Below, piece after piece: positions 26,903-37,000 of a DNA stretch of 61,811 bases. The first letter of the stretch is position 1. Each line of letters opens with the position of its first letter. This DNA is from Chloroflexota bacterium (GTDB taxonomy: Bacteria; Chloroflexota; Anaerolineae; JAAEKA01). The stretch is from positions 1 through 61,811 of the forward strand of contig JAKQCW010000250.1 of NCBI GenBank assembly GCA_029558955.1, read 5' to 3'. The translations under genes were made by a program, and so were the position numbers. Under the pieces are notes generated by a model. The model was not told the DNA's origin and did no database searches. It saw only the letters and a program-made list of their open reading frames with translations.

Positions 26903-28447
26903 CTAGTTCACAGGGGTGCGCTTCCACACCATGATGTAGAAGCTACCCGTGTCGTCGTTGTCGTAGTCGCTGACGCGCACCGTGTAGCGCCCACTGCGCG
27001 CCAGCGGGTGATCGCGCAGGATCGTCATGCCGGGGACCTGGCCGCGTGGCGCGGTGGCCTCAGGCGCGCTGGTTGCCGTGTAGCCGGGGGGCAGCAGCTC
27101 GGTCACCGGCTCGAAATTCTCGCCGGCGTAGGCCCGGGAAACCGCCACCCAGACCAGGTCGCCCTGCTTGCCGGTGAAATTGAACAGGCAGCGGTCGCCG
27201 ACCTCGCGCAGCGTCTGGGGTACCGTGCCGGGGCTTTGGCCATAGGTCAGGTTGGCGCCGCAGGAGATGGTGACGATATGGGGCACGAAGGCCGGCGGCA
27301 GGATCTGGATCAGCGCCCGGCCGGGGCGACCGGACGCCGACCGGATGCGCAACAAGTATTGGCCGGCGGTGCTGGCCAGCAAGCTGGCGTCCTGGTTGGA
27401 GGCCACTATCTCGCCGTTTGGGTCGCTCAACTGCCAGTTCAGCCCCTGCGCGCCGTCGAAGCCGGTCACGCTGGCCGACATGAAGCTGGGTTCTGGCAGC
27501 TCCAGCCACAGATCGCACGGCTTCTCGTCGGCCGGCAGCGCCAGCTCGGCCAGTTGGTTGAAGGCGAGTGTGTCGCCGCACTGGGCCGCTTGCAGCGGAT
27601 CAAGGGTCAGCCGGAAGGCGCCGGCCGAGCGGTCGTCCACCGAGCCGGCCACCGCGGTGTAGATGCCGGTGGCCGGCAGCTTCAGCGCGCTGACGTAGCT
27701 GGTTGTGGCGTTCAGCGGGTGGCCGGTGTCCAGCACCTCGCCATCGGGCGCCACGAGGGTGAGGTGCGGCGTCAGGTCAGAGCTCAGCCGCTCCATGCGC
27801 AGCGCCACCCCCTGGCCCTCCTGCCCCAAGAAGGTGAAGTGGCAGTTTTCGCCCGGAAAGGGGGTCATGCCGGTGGTCATCTCGCCCGGCGTCAGCGTCC
27901 CGCCGCAGAGGGCGGTCGCTCCGGCGTTGCCGGGGAAGGAGCCGGCGGCCTCTGGCACAGTCACGGCGACCTCGACGCGCAGCGGGCGCACGATGCCCGC
28001 GCCCTGGACGATAAGGGTGTAGGAACCCCCTTGGCTCAGGGCCTGGTCTGTGATGGCGCCGGTGGCGCTGCGGGCAATCACCTGGCCATCGGGCCCGCGC
28101 AGCTCCATGCCAGGCAGCTTGGCCCCGGCCGCTGTGGTCAGTTGAATGGAGGCCGTCGCGCCGGCGTTGGCCGGGAAGACGAAGCAACGTTGGTCGATGC
28201 GGCCGCCGACGAAGGCGGCGCCGGGCGCGCCGTCGGTGGTCAGATGGATGCAGGAGGCTGCGGTGGGGGCCAGGGTGGGCGCCGGGGTGACGCGCAGCAG
28301 CGGCGCCGGGGTCAAGCTGATGGGCGGCAAGCGGGTTGGCCGCGGCGGCTGGGCCAGGGCCTTTCCCGTGGTCAGCGTGGCCAGCAGCAGGGCGCCCAGA
28401 GCCAGAAGGAGTGCGAAACGATGGAGGGGGGGAGGCTTGTTGTTCAT
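26903..28447 (-). CDS. Secreted repeat protein with pre-peptidase-like beta domains
   Basis: 514 aa. Signal peptide (basic start, LLLALGALLLATLTTG, cleavage near ALAQ). A Pro/Thr stretch follows, then about four beta-sandwich-like units of ~105 residues. Each has a Cys pair pattern (CGGTLTPGE...ENCHFTF, CGDTLAFNQ...KPCDLWLE, CGANLTYGQ...RCLFNF) and a GxYTLxV-like close (GSYTLIVQG, GIYTAVAG, GQYLLRIRS, GRYTVRVSD). This is the look of pre-peptidase C-terminal (PPC)-type modules. It is encoded between two STAND-WD40/CHAT genes, so it may be the extracytoplasmic partner of the membrane-spanning sensors; that is inference. Confidence 0.65.
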   Translation of the reverse strand: MNNKPPPLHRFALLLALGALLLATLTTGKALAQPPRPTRLPPISLTPAPLLRVTPAPTLAPTAASCIHLTTDGAPGAAFVGGRIDQRCFVFPANAGATASIQLTTAAGAKLPGMELRGPDGQVIARSATGAITDQALSQGGSYTLIVQGAGIVRPLRVEVAVTVPEAAGSFPGNAGATALCGGTLTPGEMTTGMTPFPGENCHFTFLGQEGQGVALRMERLSSDLTPHLTLVAPDGEVLDTGHPLNATTSYVSALKLPATGIYTAVAGSVDDRSAGAFRLTLDPLQAAQCGDTLAFNQLAELALPADEKPCDLWLELPEPSFMSASVTGFDGAQGLNWQLSDPNGEIVASNQDASLLASTAGQYLLRIRSASGRPGRALIQILPPAFVPHIVTISCGANLTYGQSPGTVPQTLREVGDRCLFNFTGKQGDLVWVAVSRAYAGENFEPVTELLPPGYTATSAPEATAPRGQVPGMTILRDHPLARSGRYTVRVSDYDNDDTGSFYIMVWKRTPVN

Positions 28448-28526
28448 GGTGCTCTCCGAAGTTCATCAGCACAGGCCATCGGTGGTTGCTATCACACTGA
28501 ACGCCGGCGCGACCGGAATTGCGCTC

Positions 28527-31500
28527 TCAGTCGCCGGAGGGGTTGATTCCCTGGCACGCGCGCGCCGGTTCTCCCGACAGGTACTGCCCGATCTCGGCCT
28601 CGCTCAGCGGCCGGCCCACGATGCGACAGGCGATGTCCACCCACTTCTCCGGCGTCATCGGCCAGAGGATCACCTGCTGGTCGTCGCCGGCGGAGGCCAG
28701 CCAGCGGCCATCGGCGCTGAAAGCCAGCCCGTTGATCGGCCCGTCGTGGCCGCGCAGCGGCGAGCCGATCTGCTGCTGGGTGTCAATGTCCCACAGGATG
28801 ATCGCGCCGTCATGGCCGGCGGAGGCCAGCATCTCGCCGTTGGGATGGAAGACCACGGCGCTGGCGGGTCGGGTGTGGCCGGCCAGCACGCCGCCGCCGG
28901 CCGACTGCAGGTCAGGCAGCCGGCGCAGGTAGATGGCGTTGTCGTGGCTGGCGAATGCCAGCAGCTTGCCGCTGGGATCGATGGCCAGGCTGGCCACGGG
29001 AATCTCGACGGGGACATTGTCAACGTTCAGCCGGTTCAACCGGGAGCGCATCTGCCTGCGCGCCGCATCCCATTGAAAGACCGTGCCCGCGGCGTCGCCG
29101 CCGTAGAGCATCTTGCCCTGTGGGTCGAATGCCAGGGCCGTGATCCGGCTGGCCAGGCTGGCAGTCAACGTCGCCGAGACAGCCGGGCCGGCGCTCAGCT
29201 CCCACAGCAGCACCTGGTTGTCGGCGTTGGCCGTGGCCAGCCGGGCGTTGTCCGGGCTGAAGGCCAGGGCGGTGATCCAGTTGTTGCCCGGCAATTGGGC
29301 CAGCGGCGCGCCGCTGCGGCCATCCAGCAGATGGACTGCGCCGTCCAGGCCGCCGGCCGCCAGCCAGGCCCCGTCTGGACTGAAGGCCACGGCCGTCACC
29401 CCGTCGCTGCGCCGCTCCAGCTCCTGCGCGGTCTGGTCGGCGACCTGCCACAGCCGCACCGCGCCCGCCCGGCTGCCGGAGGCCAGCCAGGCGCTGTCGG
29501 GGCTGAAGGCGACGCTCCAGACCTGGCCGTCGTCGCCTGGCAGCGGCTGGCCGATCCGCGTGCGCCGCGCCAACAGCCAGTGGTTGATCTCCCCCTTGCT
29601 GCCGGCGGAGTAGAGCGACTGGCCGCCCGGCTCAAAGGCCAGGTCGTTGATCCATGCCGGATGGCCGCGCAGCGGCTGGCCAAAGGGCACGCCGTCGGCC
29701 ACGTTCCACAGTTGGATCACCCCATCGCGGCCCGCGGAGGCCAGCACCTGACCGTCATCGGAGAAGGCGACGCTTTCCACCGCCCGGCTGAAGTCCCGCA
29801 GCGTCTGATCGGGGGAGGCCTGCCTCTGCTCCGGCGTCTGAGCCAAGGCAGAGGCCGTGACCAGATTCCAGATCTGCACCACGCCGATCTGTTCGTCCAG
29901 GCCCGGTGTGTTGATGCCGGCGGCCAGCCAGTTGCCGTCGGGGCTGAAATCCAGCGCCTGCACCATACCCTGTTCCCCGATCAGCGTTTGGCTGAGGCCG
30001 GAGGCGAGGCTGTGCAGGGCAATGCTGCCGTCATCGCGGCCGACGGCCACGCTGTCGCCGTCGGGGCTGAAGGCCACGCTGCGGGTGGGCTGGCTCCTTT
30101 CGAGGGGCTGCGGATCCACCAGCGTCAGGCCCTCCACCCGCCAGAGCAGCGCCTCGTCTCTGCCCACGGTGGCCGCCCGCCGGCCATCGGGGCTGAAGTC
30201 GATGGCGTTGACCTGACCGGCGCTGACCTGGGTGGTCTGATGGGGCGGCAGCGGCGGCGGGGGCGTGGGCGAGGGCTGCGGCCAGGCCGTCGCGTCGCGG
30301 AAGGCCCCGGGCAGATCCCCCGCGCCCGACCGCACCTCCTGCTCGCCGCTCAGGTCCCAGAGGGTGACGCGGCCGCGCTTGTCGGCCACGGCCAGCAGGG
30401 CGCGGTCAGGGGCCATGGCCAGATCGCTGACGCCGCTGCCGTCGGAGGGGAGGGGAGAAATCGCCAGTTCGGCGGCCGTGCGCCGTTCCCAGAGCCGCAC
30501 CTGGCCATCGGCGGCGCCGGTCGCCAGCAGCCGCTGATCAGGGCTGATGGCCAGCGCCCGGATGGACTGTTGGCCGGTGTGCAGCACCTGCTCCAACTGC
30601 GGGTTGTCGTCCAGCACGGCCAGCAGCGCGGCGTTGATCTCGTTGCTGGGCCTGGAGGTCAACTGCATCGCCTCGGCGCTGAGCAGCAGGGAGAGGTCAG
30701 GCTGGGTGAACTGCACGTTGCGGGCCTGGGCGGCCACGGTGCGCGCCCGGTCTTGCCGGCGCACAGCGTTGGCGTCGAGGAGCAACTTGGCGGAGACGGC
30801 CGCGGCCAGCGTCAGAAAGATCGCGGCCAGCGCGGCGATGCCCGCCAGCCGGCGCCGCAGCCGCTGCCCGCGCTGCGCCTCCTGGCTGGCGCCGAGGAAT
30901 TCCCGGTCCAGCGCGCTCAGGTCGGCGGCATGGCCGCGCGCCCATTTTTCGGCCTGGGCCAGGTCGCGCCCGGTCAGCAGCAGGGGGGAGTTGGCGGGCT
31001 TGCCCTGTTGTTGCCAGCGCAGCGCGCTGCGCTGCAAGGGGCTCAGCGTGGCCTCGCGCCAGGTCGCGTTCTCCTCGCGCACCGGGCGCACCAGCCGGTC
31101 ATGGGCCAGCTCGAACCAGGTGGCGCCGCGCCGCTGCTCGGCCCGCAGCAGGTGGGCGTCCACCAGTTGCCAGATGGCCGCGTTGGGCAGCCCGTCGCTG
31201 GCGTCCACCCCTTGCAGCACCTGGCCGCGGATATCCTGGGCCGTGATCAGGGTGTTTTCGATCCAGTCGCGCAGGATGCGCTCGCTGACGCCTGTGCTGG
31301 CCGCCACGGCCGCGGCTGTGGCGGCGTAGTAGCCGCGCAGGGCCGCGTCCACGTCGCCGATGGCCTCGATGTCGGCCTGGTCGATGGTGTTGTCATCCGC
31401 GGCCAGCCGTTCCCACAGCCGCCAGCAGACCACCTGAAGCTGCACCGGCTCCACCGCGTCCCCCGGCGTGATGCGGGTGGAGCCGTCCGGCTGCTGCACG

Positions 31501-32243
31501 CGCACCGCGGCCAGGTCGGCCGCCAGACGGGCGGCCGCGGCGTCGCTGAAGTCCACCCCGGCCTGGCGCGCCGGCTCTTGCATGGCCTGGATCGCGGCCG
31601 CGGGGCTGAGCAGCTCCAGCCGGAAGCGCCGGCTCTTGTCGAAGCGGGTTGGGATCGGCTTCAGGTAGGGGTCCAGGCCGGCGATGAACTCCTCGCGCAT
31701 GGCGAAAAGCGCCCAGCGGCTGCGGTCGCGCAGCGCCTCGCCCACCTGCTCGAAGAAGGCCAGCTTGCCCTCGCGGTCGGTGGGATCACGGGTCAGCACC
31801 TCCTCGAACTGGTCGAAGATCAGCACGTCGCCGTGCCAGGGGCTGTCGTTGGTTCCCGTCGGGCCGGCCCGGCGCGCCAGGTAGCGATCGAGGGAGAGCC
31901 CGGCCAGCTCAGCCAGCGGCAGTTGTTCCTGCTGGGGCAGTCCCTCCTCCAGCGAGAGCAGGCAGCTCAGGGTGTAGCGCCCGGCCGGCGCGCTGGCATT
32001 GCCCGGCAACGCGGCGTTGACGCGCATGGGGGGCAGCACGCGAAAGCCCTCCCCCTCCAGCGCGGGGATCAGCCCGGCGTTCAGCAGCGAGGTCTTGCCG
32101 GCGCCTGATGGGGAGTAGAGCAGGATGACGCGCTCGGCGATGAGCAGATCCAGCAGGGCGGCCAGCTCCTGGTCGCGTCCATAGAGCCGCTCGCCGCGTT
32201 GGAAGGAGCGTGGGCCGGGGTAGGGGCTGGGTCGGGAGGACAT
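28527..32243 (-). CDS. Second STAND NTPase with membrane helix and 14 WD40 repeats
   Basis: 1238 aa from the ATG at 32243 (an upstream in-frame ATG at 32276 lies in a palindrome and is not preferred). Architecture matches the 21236 gene: PYPGPRSFQ start, Walker A SPSGAGKTS (K50), Walker B LIFDQFEEV (D144), FELAHDRLVRP near 377, one transmembrane helix at ~466-488, then WD40 repeats from ~570. Fourteen units can be counted (for example VAFSPDGAWLAAGGLDG), interrupted by a PQPSPTPPPPLPP linker after the second. The two STAND-WD40 proteins are paralogues with well-diverged blades. Likely the signal sensor of a second arm of the same system. Confidence 0.9.
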   Translation of the reverse strand: MSSRPSPYPGPRSFQRGERLYGRDQELAALLDLLIAERVILLYSPSGAGKTSLLNAGLIPALEGEGFRVLPPMRVNAALPGNASAPAGRYTLSCLLSLEEGLPQQEQLPLAELAGLSLDRYLARRAGPTGTNDSPWHGDVLIFDQFEEVLTRDPTDREGKLAFFEQVGEALRDRSRWALFAMREEFIAGLDPYLKPIPTRFDKSRRFRLELLSPAAAIQAMQEPARQAGVDFSDAAAARLAADLAAVRVQQPDGSTRITPGDAVEPVQLQVVCWRLWERLAADDNTIDQADIEAIGDVDAALRGYYAATAAAVAASTGVSERILRDWIENTLITAQDIRGQVLQGVDASDGLPNAAIWQLVDAHLLRAEQRRGATWFELAHDRLVRPVREENATWREATLSPLQRSALRWQQQGKPANSPLLLTGRDLAQAEKWARGHAADLSALDREFLGASQEAQRGQRLRRRLAGIAALAAIFLTLAAAVSAKLLLDANAVRRQDRARTVAAQARNVQFTQPDLSLLLSAEAMQLTSRPSNEINAALLAVLDDNPQLEQVLHTGQQSIRALAISPDQRLLATGAADGQVRLWERRTAAELAISPLPSDGSGVSDLAMAPDRALLAVADKRGRVTLWDLSGEQEVRSGAGDLPGAFRDATAWPQPSPTPPPPLPPHQTTQVSAGQVNAIDFSPDGRRAATVGRDEALLWRVEGLTLVDPQPLERSQPTRSVAFSPDGDSVAVGRDDGSIALHSLASGLSQTLIGEQGMVQALDFSPDGNWLAAGINTPGLDEQIGVVQIWNLVTASALAQTPEQRQASPDQTLRDFSRAVESVAFSDDGQVLASAGRDGVIQLWNVADGVPFGQPLRGHPAWINDLAFEPGGQSLYSAGSKGEINHWLLARRTRIGQPLPGDDGQVWSVAFSPDSAWLASGSRAGAVRLWQVADQTAQELERRSDGVTAVAFSPDGAWLAAGGLDGAVHLLDGRSGAPLAQLPGNNWITALAFSPDNARLATANADNQVLLWELSAGPAVSATLTASLASRITALAFDPQGKMLYGGDAAGTVFQWDAARRQMRSRLNRLNVDNVPVEIPVASLAIDPSGKLLAFASHDNAIYLRRLPDLQSAGGGVLAGHTRPASAVVFHPNGEMLASAGHDGAIILWDIDTQQQIGSPLRGHDGPINGLAFSADGRWLASAGDDQQVILWPMTPEKWVDIACRIVGRPLSEAEIGQYLSGEPARACQGINPSGD

Positions 32244-32253
32244 GTCAATGGCT

Positions 32254-32278
32254 AATTGACAATTGCCAATTGTCAATT
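32254..32278. promoter_or_regulatory. 25-bp palindrome upstream of the second STAND-WD40 gene
   Basis: AATTGACAATTG (32254-32265), one central base, CAATTGTCAATT (32267-32278): a perfect 12-bp inverted repeat. It is AT-rich in a GC-rich background and lies 10 bp upstream of the ATG, a good place for an operator. Its arms also contain TTGACA on both strands. Confidence 0.55.
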
Positions 32279-32306
32279 GGTAATCGGTGTGACGGGGCGG
32301 GTGGGG

Positions 32307-33470
32307 TTACTTGGGCGGCTTCTGGAAGAGCTTGCGCAGCAGGTCGCTGAACCAGTTGGAGCCCGGCTGCGGCTTGGGCTGTTCAGGTTGCGGCTTGGGC
32401 TGTTCGGGCTGTGGCTTGGGCTGTTCGGGCTGGGGCTTGGGCTGTTCAGGCTGGGCCGGTTTGGGGGCCGTGGCGGTGTAGGCTGAGCGGCCGTATTTGC
32501 TGATGAACTCGTAGGGCAGGCGGCCATAGCCCGCGGCCAGTTGACTCTTGCCGGCCCAGTCCTCGCCCCAACTGTTGCGGATCAGAAAATAGCCGCCGCC
32601 GGGCACTGTGGCGTCGTCCTGGTAGCCCACCATGGCCATGGCATGGCCGCCGATGGACTGCTCGCTGTTCAGCGGCATGCGCAGGTCGCCGGTGGACTTG
32701 ACCGGCTCGGTCAGCCAGTAGCGGTAGACGGGCACGGCAAAGGCCACCGGCCGGCCATCTGCCAGCGTCTCCTTCAAGCTGCTCACCCAGCGGGCCTGCA
32801 ACAGCTCGCCGGCGCTGATCTTGTGGGCCGCGGCGGCCTCGGCGGCCCCCTGGGGCGCGGGGCCCTGGCCTTCGTTGCCTGCCACCTTGTCGGGGTTGTA
32901 GGGCCAGACCTCCTCGGTGCAGACCCCCTGCGCCTGCAACACCTCCATGCCGACCTTGATCCAGGTTCCCTCGCCTGGCCACTTGTCCCGCTCTTTGCAG
33001 GCCCAATAGAGGAATTGTTCCGACAGGTTGGCGGTCACGCTGGCATCGGGGCCCAGGAGGAACTCCCGCACGGCCGCGCAGGCGTGGGCCACGCAGGTGC
33101 CGCGGTGTTTCTGGTCGCGCACCGGCGGCATCTGGTCGATCAGATTGACCAGGGTGGGCAGCACGCCCCGGCCGGCGGCCGCCGGCCCCTCAGCAGGGTC
33201 CAGGCCAGGCTCGTCGTCCAGCGCGCCCATGCCGGGGAAGTCAACCGGCCCCACGGCGCGCATGGCCACGTCAGGGCTTACCAGATCGACCAGCCCGGCC
33301 ACATTCTCCGGGCTGATCCCCAGGAATTCTGCCAGGCCCAGCGCGCCGTCGCCGTCGGCCGCGCTGTAGAACTCGTCGGCGGTGGTGATCCAAAGCCCGG
33401 CCAGGCGGTCGGCCAGGTCCACAGGAAAACCGGTGATATCAGTCAGTGGGACGCCTTGTTTGTCTGCCAT
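32307..33470 (-). CDS. Papain-like (C1 family) peptidase with N-terminal helix-hairpin-like domain
   Basis: 387 aa, no signal peptide, so probably cytoplasmic. Residues ~1-65 (TDITGFPVDLADRLAGLWIT...ADEFYSAA) look like a helix-hairpin-helix/DUF4332-like adaptor domain. The C1A core follows: oxyanion Gln Q120 and nucleophile C126 in RDQKHRGTCVAHA, general base H276 in GGHAMAMVGY, N299 in IRNSWG. The tail holds four QPEQPKP-type heptapeptide repeats and then a basic amphipathic end (WFSDLLRKLFQKPPK). All catalytic residues are present. It lies 63 bp upstream of the second STAND-WD40 gene and heads that set, so it is a plausible proteolytic effector. Confidence 0.85.
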   Translation of the reverse strand: MADKQGVPLTDITGFPVDLADRLAGLWITTADEFYSAADGDGALGLAEFLGISPENVAGLVDLVSPDVAMRAVGPVDFPGMGALDDEPGLDPAEGPAAAGRGVLPTLVNLIDQMPPVRDQKHRGTCVAHACAAVREFLLGPDASVTANLSEQFLYWACKERDKWPGEGTWIKVGMEVLQAQGVCTEEVWPYNPDKVAGNEGQGPAPQGAAEAAAAHKISAGELLQARWVSSLKETLADGRPVAFAVPVYRYWLTEPVKSTGDLRMPLNSEQSIGGHAMAMVGYQDDATVPGGGYFLIRNSWGEDWAGKSQLAAGYGRLPYEFISKYGRSAYTATAPKPAQPEQPKPQPEQPKPQPEQPKPQPEQPKPQPGSNWFSDLLRKLFQKPPK

Positions 33471-33721
33471 GGTTGTTGTGCCTGCCTTTCATGCATCAGA
33501 TGCGGACAGCCGGCCCAGGGGGCTGGGCGACTTCTCGATGTGGGTGTTGGGGGCTACGATCTCGGAAGCCGCCCCGTCGGCGATTTCCGAAGACTGGCCT
33601 CTCTCATTGCTAAACGTAATTCCCGCATGGTTTCCATCCCCCCAGATGCAGACACCGGCGCTGGATCTGTCAAAACTTGTCGCTATCCAGCAGCGATTCC
33701 ACATATGGTGGCTGCCAAACA

Positions 33722-33976
33722 GGAGTCGAGGCTTTAGCCGGGTCGGCGCGCCCAACCCGCATCGTCCAGACCCGGCTAAAGCCTCGACTCCGGCCATGTT
33801 TGGTGGCTGCCAGACAGGAGTCGAGGCTTTAGCCGGGTCGGCGCGCCCAACCCGCATCGTCCAGACCCGGCTAAAGCCTCGACTCCGGCCATGTTTGGTG
33901 GCTGCCACGTTGGAGTCGAGGCTTTAGCCGGGTCGGCGCGCCCAACCCGCATCGGCCAGACCCGGCTAAAGTCACG
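33722..33976. repeat. Tandem long hairpins (23-bp stems) upstream of the peptidase gene
   Basis: Three units at 95-bp spacing. In the first two, GGAGTCGAGGCTTTAGCCGG and following bases (33722-33744, 33817-33839) pair perfectly over 23 bp with the inverted copy (33769-33791, 33864-33886). The third unit (left arm 33912-33934) has a truncated right arm ending near 33976. Loops carry GGCGCGCCCAACCCGCATCG. The intergenic 33471-34019 holds no gene apart from this. Confidence 0.92.
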
Positions 33977-34019
33977 CCGGCGTCAACCTCTCGACAGTCC
34001 CCGCCGCGCGCGGCATGCC

Positions 34020-37000
34020 TCAGCGCAGCCGCCAGTAGATCTCCTCGCTGGTGCGGTAGAGCGCCATCTCCAGCTCCGGGCTCCAGTGGGCGGGGTCGCC
34101 GGGGTTTTCCCGCAGCAGGGCGATGCTTTCCCCGTCGCCCACCGCGGCCAGGGCATCGATGGCCTTGCGCTGCAAGTAGATCTGATCCTCGCTGTCGAGG
34201 TACTTGAAGCAGGGCATGATCTCCGCGTCGGGGCAGCCCATGGCGATGCGCTCCAGCAGCGGCTTGTCGTTGCGGTCGGCCAGCCGCGCCAGCGCGTCGA
34301 TGGCCACGGCCGCCAGCTTGGCGTCTTTGCTCTCCAACATGCAGCGCCGCAGCAGAAACTCGCGCGCGACCGGCGCCTGCCAGCGCAGCAGGCCGATCAG
34401 ATAGGCCAGCGATTTGTAGTGCTTCAGGCGCTCATCTGCCCCGGTCAACACCCCGTCGCTCGGGCCGGTCTCCGACCGAGGCCCGCCGGCTTCATCCCCG
34501 GCGGCGCGACCCGCAGCATGAGGAACTTCCCCGGTCAACACCCCGTCGCTCGGGCCGGTCTCCGACCGAGGCCCGCCGGCTGTTGCCGCCTCGGCGCTGA
34601 AGAAGGGATCCAGCACCGCGCGCTGCACAGCGGGCAGGTCGATGATGGCCAGGGCATAGGTCACCGCCCACAGAGTCGCCTCATCCAGCTTCTGCCGCAG
34701 GAACGCGTCGGCCAACGCGTCCAGGGCCAGCTCAGCCTGCTCCTGCCTGTCGGCGTGCAGCTTGAGCTGCATGTGCAGGTCCCCCAGCGCCAGCGCGGCC
34801 AGGCCTTGTGCGCTGGTGTTCTCCTGCTGACGCAGCCAGTCGATCAGCGCCTCCACGTTGTCCTCCTGCCAATAACTCAGCAGCGTGATCAACAGCGGGT
34901 CGATGGGGGTCAGCAGGTCGATCTGCGTCGCCTGGTTCATGCGCAGCAGGCCGATGACCGCGGCCATGCGCACGTTGCTGTAGTCGAAATCGAGCTGATG
35001 GCGTCGATCCTGGCGCGGCCTGCCGTAGGCTGTGCGCGCCAACTGCTCCAGCGCCGGGCGGGTGGCGATCTGCCCCAGCAGATTGGCCGCGCGGCTGCGC
35101 TGCACCGAGTTGGGCTCGTTCTGATTGCTCAGCCGCCAGATCAGCGCCGCGGTCACGGTCTCGGTCAGGTTGGTCAGCGTGCGGGTCGCTGGCCCCGTGG
35201 GCGGAATCTCGGACAGGCAGCGGGCCGCCAGGAAGGTGCGGTCGCTCTCCAATAGATTCATGCCGTAGACGATGGCAGCCAGGAATTCCTCCAGGGCGCG
35301 CGTGTCGTCGGCCATGAGGCCGCAGGCGAAGATCAGGGTGTCCTCCCACCAGTGCAGCCGCGAGAGCCGCCCCAGCGTCGAGGTGATGTCGTCCAGCCGG
35401 CGCATGCGGTCATTGCGCTGCACGATGGCCTGAGCGCAGCAGTAGGCCTGGATGTGACTATAGGCGAAGCGCAGCAGGCCGCGGCCCTCGATGGTCAGCA
35501 ACCTGTTCTGCACCAGCGCATCGGTCAGCTCCTCCAGGCCATACTCGCGGTCGCCGCGGATCTGCTTCATGAGCGTGAAGGCTTCGTCCAGCGGCAGGGT
35601 GGAGGTGAAGTTGGTCTGCATCCGCCAGGCCAGGGCGTAGAGGATGCGCTCCACGTGTTCGATCACCGCCCCCTGGCGGGTCAGCGAGCGTTGCCGGCTG
35701 CCCGCGGTCAGGGTGTCGCTGGCCTCGGCCAGGGCGTCGCCCACCATCTGCTGCAAAAGCTCGGTGCGGGAGCGCGGACAGCGGCCGCGTCGCGCGCTCT
35801 CCACCAGGTTCAACATGAACCAGGGCACGGCCGCCAGGTCGTAGAGGCCCGACTGATCCAGGCAACGCATCAGCGGCAGGCCGGTTGGGTCGTCGGCAGG
35901 CCGGCCTTGCAGAAAATGGCGCAGCTTGCGCCGGTCCAGCGGCTGCAAGATCAGCACGTGCAGGCTGACGCCGGCGAACAGATCCTGCACCAGCCGTTCG
36001 GGATGGATGCCAAAGATGTACTGGTGTTGGGGATAGCGCTCGGCGAAGAGGCGCAGTTGCTTGAGCACCATCAGCAGGGCGGCGTCGGTCAGGGTGTCGC
36101 CGTCGTGGAAGACGAAGCGCAGAATGGGGGAGCGGCCGGCCAGCAGCTCGGCGCACTGGCGCGGGTCCAACGGGCCCCAGTGACGGCGCAGCGCGGCGCG
36201 CACCATGTCGCCGATGGGATCGTTGGCGCCGAACTCGCCCAGGCGCAGGCGGTTGAGGCTGATGTAGACCGGCACGATCGGCTCGGACGTCTCCAGCGCC
36301 AGCGAATCTTGGGCGGTTTGCCAGACGATGCGCCGAAGCTGCGTGGTGCGGTTGGCGCCATAGCCGCCGGCCAGCGCCACCAAGGTCGCCGGCGCGCCCG
36401 CCCCGACCGGATAGATCTGCCCCAGCGCCTGCATCACATCGATGGTTGCGGTCGGCTCCACCGCCTGGGCGTCGAAGCGCTGCACGCTTTGGCGGCCGGT
36501 GATGTGTACCACCTCGACCGGCAGGGGCAGGTAGTTCTGGGCGGCCGGCGCAAACCAGGCGAAATCCTCATCTTCGCAGATGGCAGCCAGCGCGGCGCGG
36601 GTCGGACTGGCCGTCAGCAGTTGGCCATCGGTCAGGCCAGTGAAGAGCACCGGGATGTGCGCGCCAGGCCAGCGGCCGGTGAGCAGCGCGGCGCGCGCCT
36701 GGTTGGCGGCCAGGTCCACCCGGCCATGGCTCAGCAGTTGCCGGTAGAAGACCACGGCAAAGGCGCGCGTGCTCTCCACCGGCGCCAGGTCCTGCATGGC
36801 CAGCACCGCCGGCGCCCCTGCCCGCACCAGCCGCGGGGCAAACGCTGCGAACGCGTCGGTGGGGTTTTGGGTGGCGGTCTGGCAACTGGCCAGAAAGACC
36901 AGCCGCAGGGAGGGGGCCTGTTCCCCGGCGGCGCCGGCCGCGTGCAGCGGGAAGGCCGGCTGGCCGGCCGGCGCGCCGCCGTCGCGCAGATGGCGCGCCA

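Noticed and set aside
28146..32108. 1320-aa plus-strand frame opposite the second STAND-WD40 gene
   Set aside because: Same antisense effect; the minus-strand gene has clear motifs.
33489..33927. Small frames in the hairpin region
   Set aside because: They consist of the 95-bp hairpin units and have no start signals.
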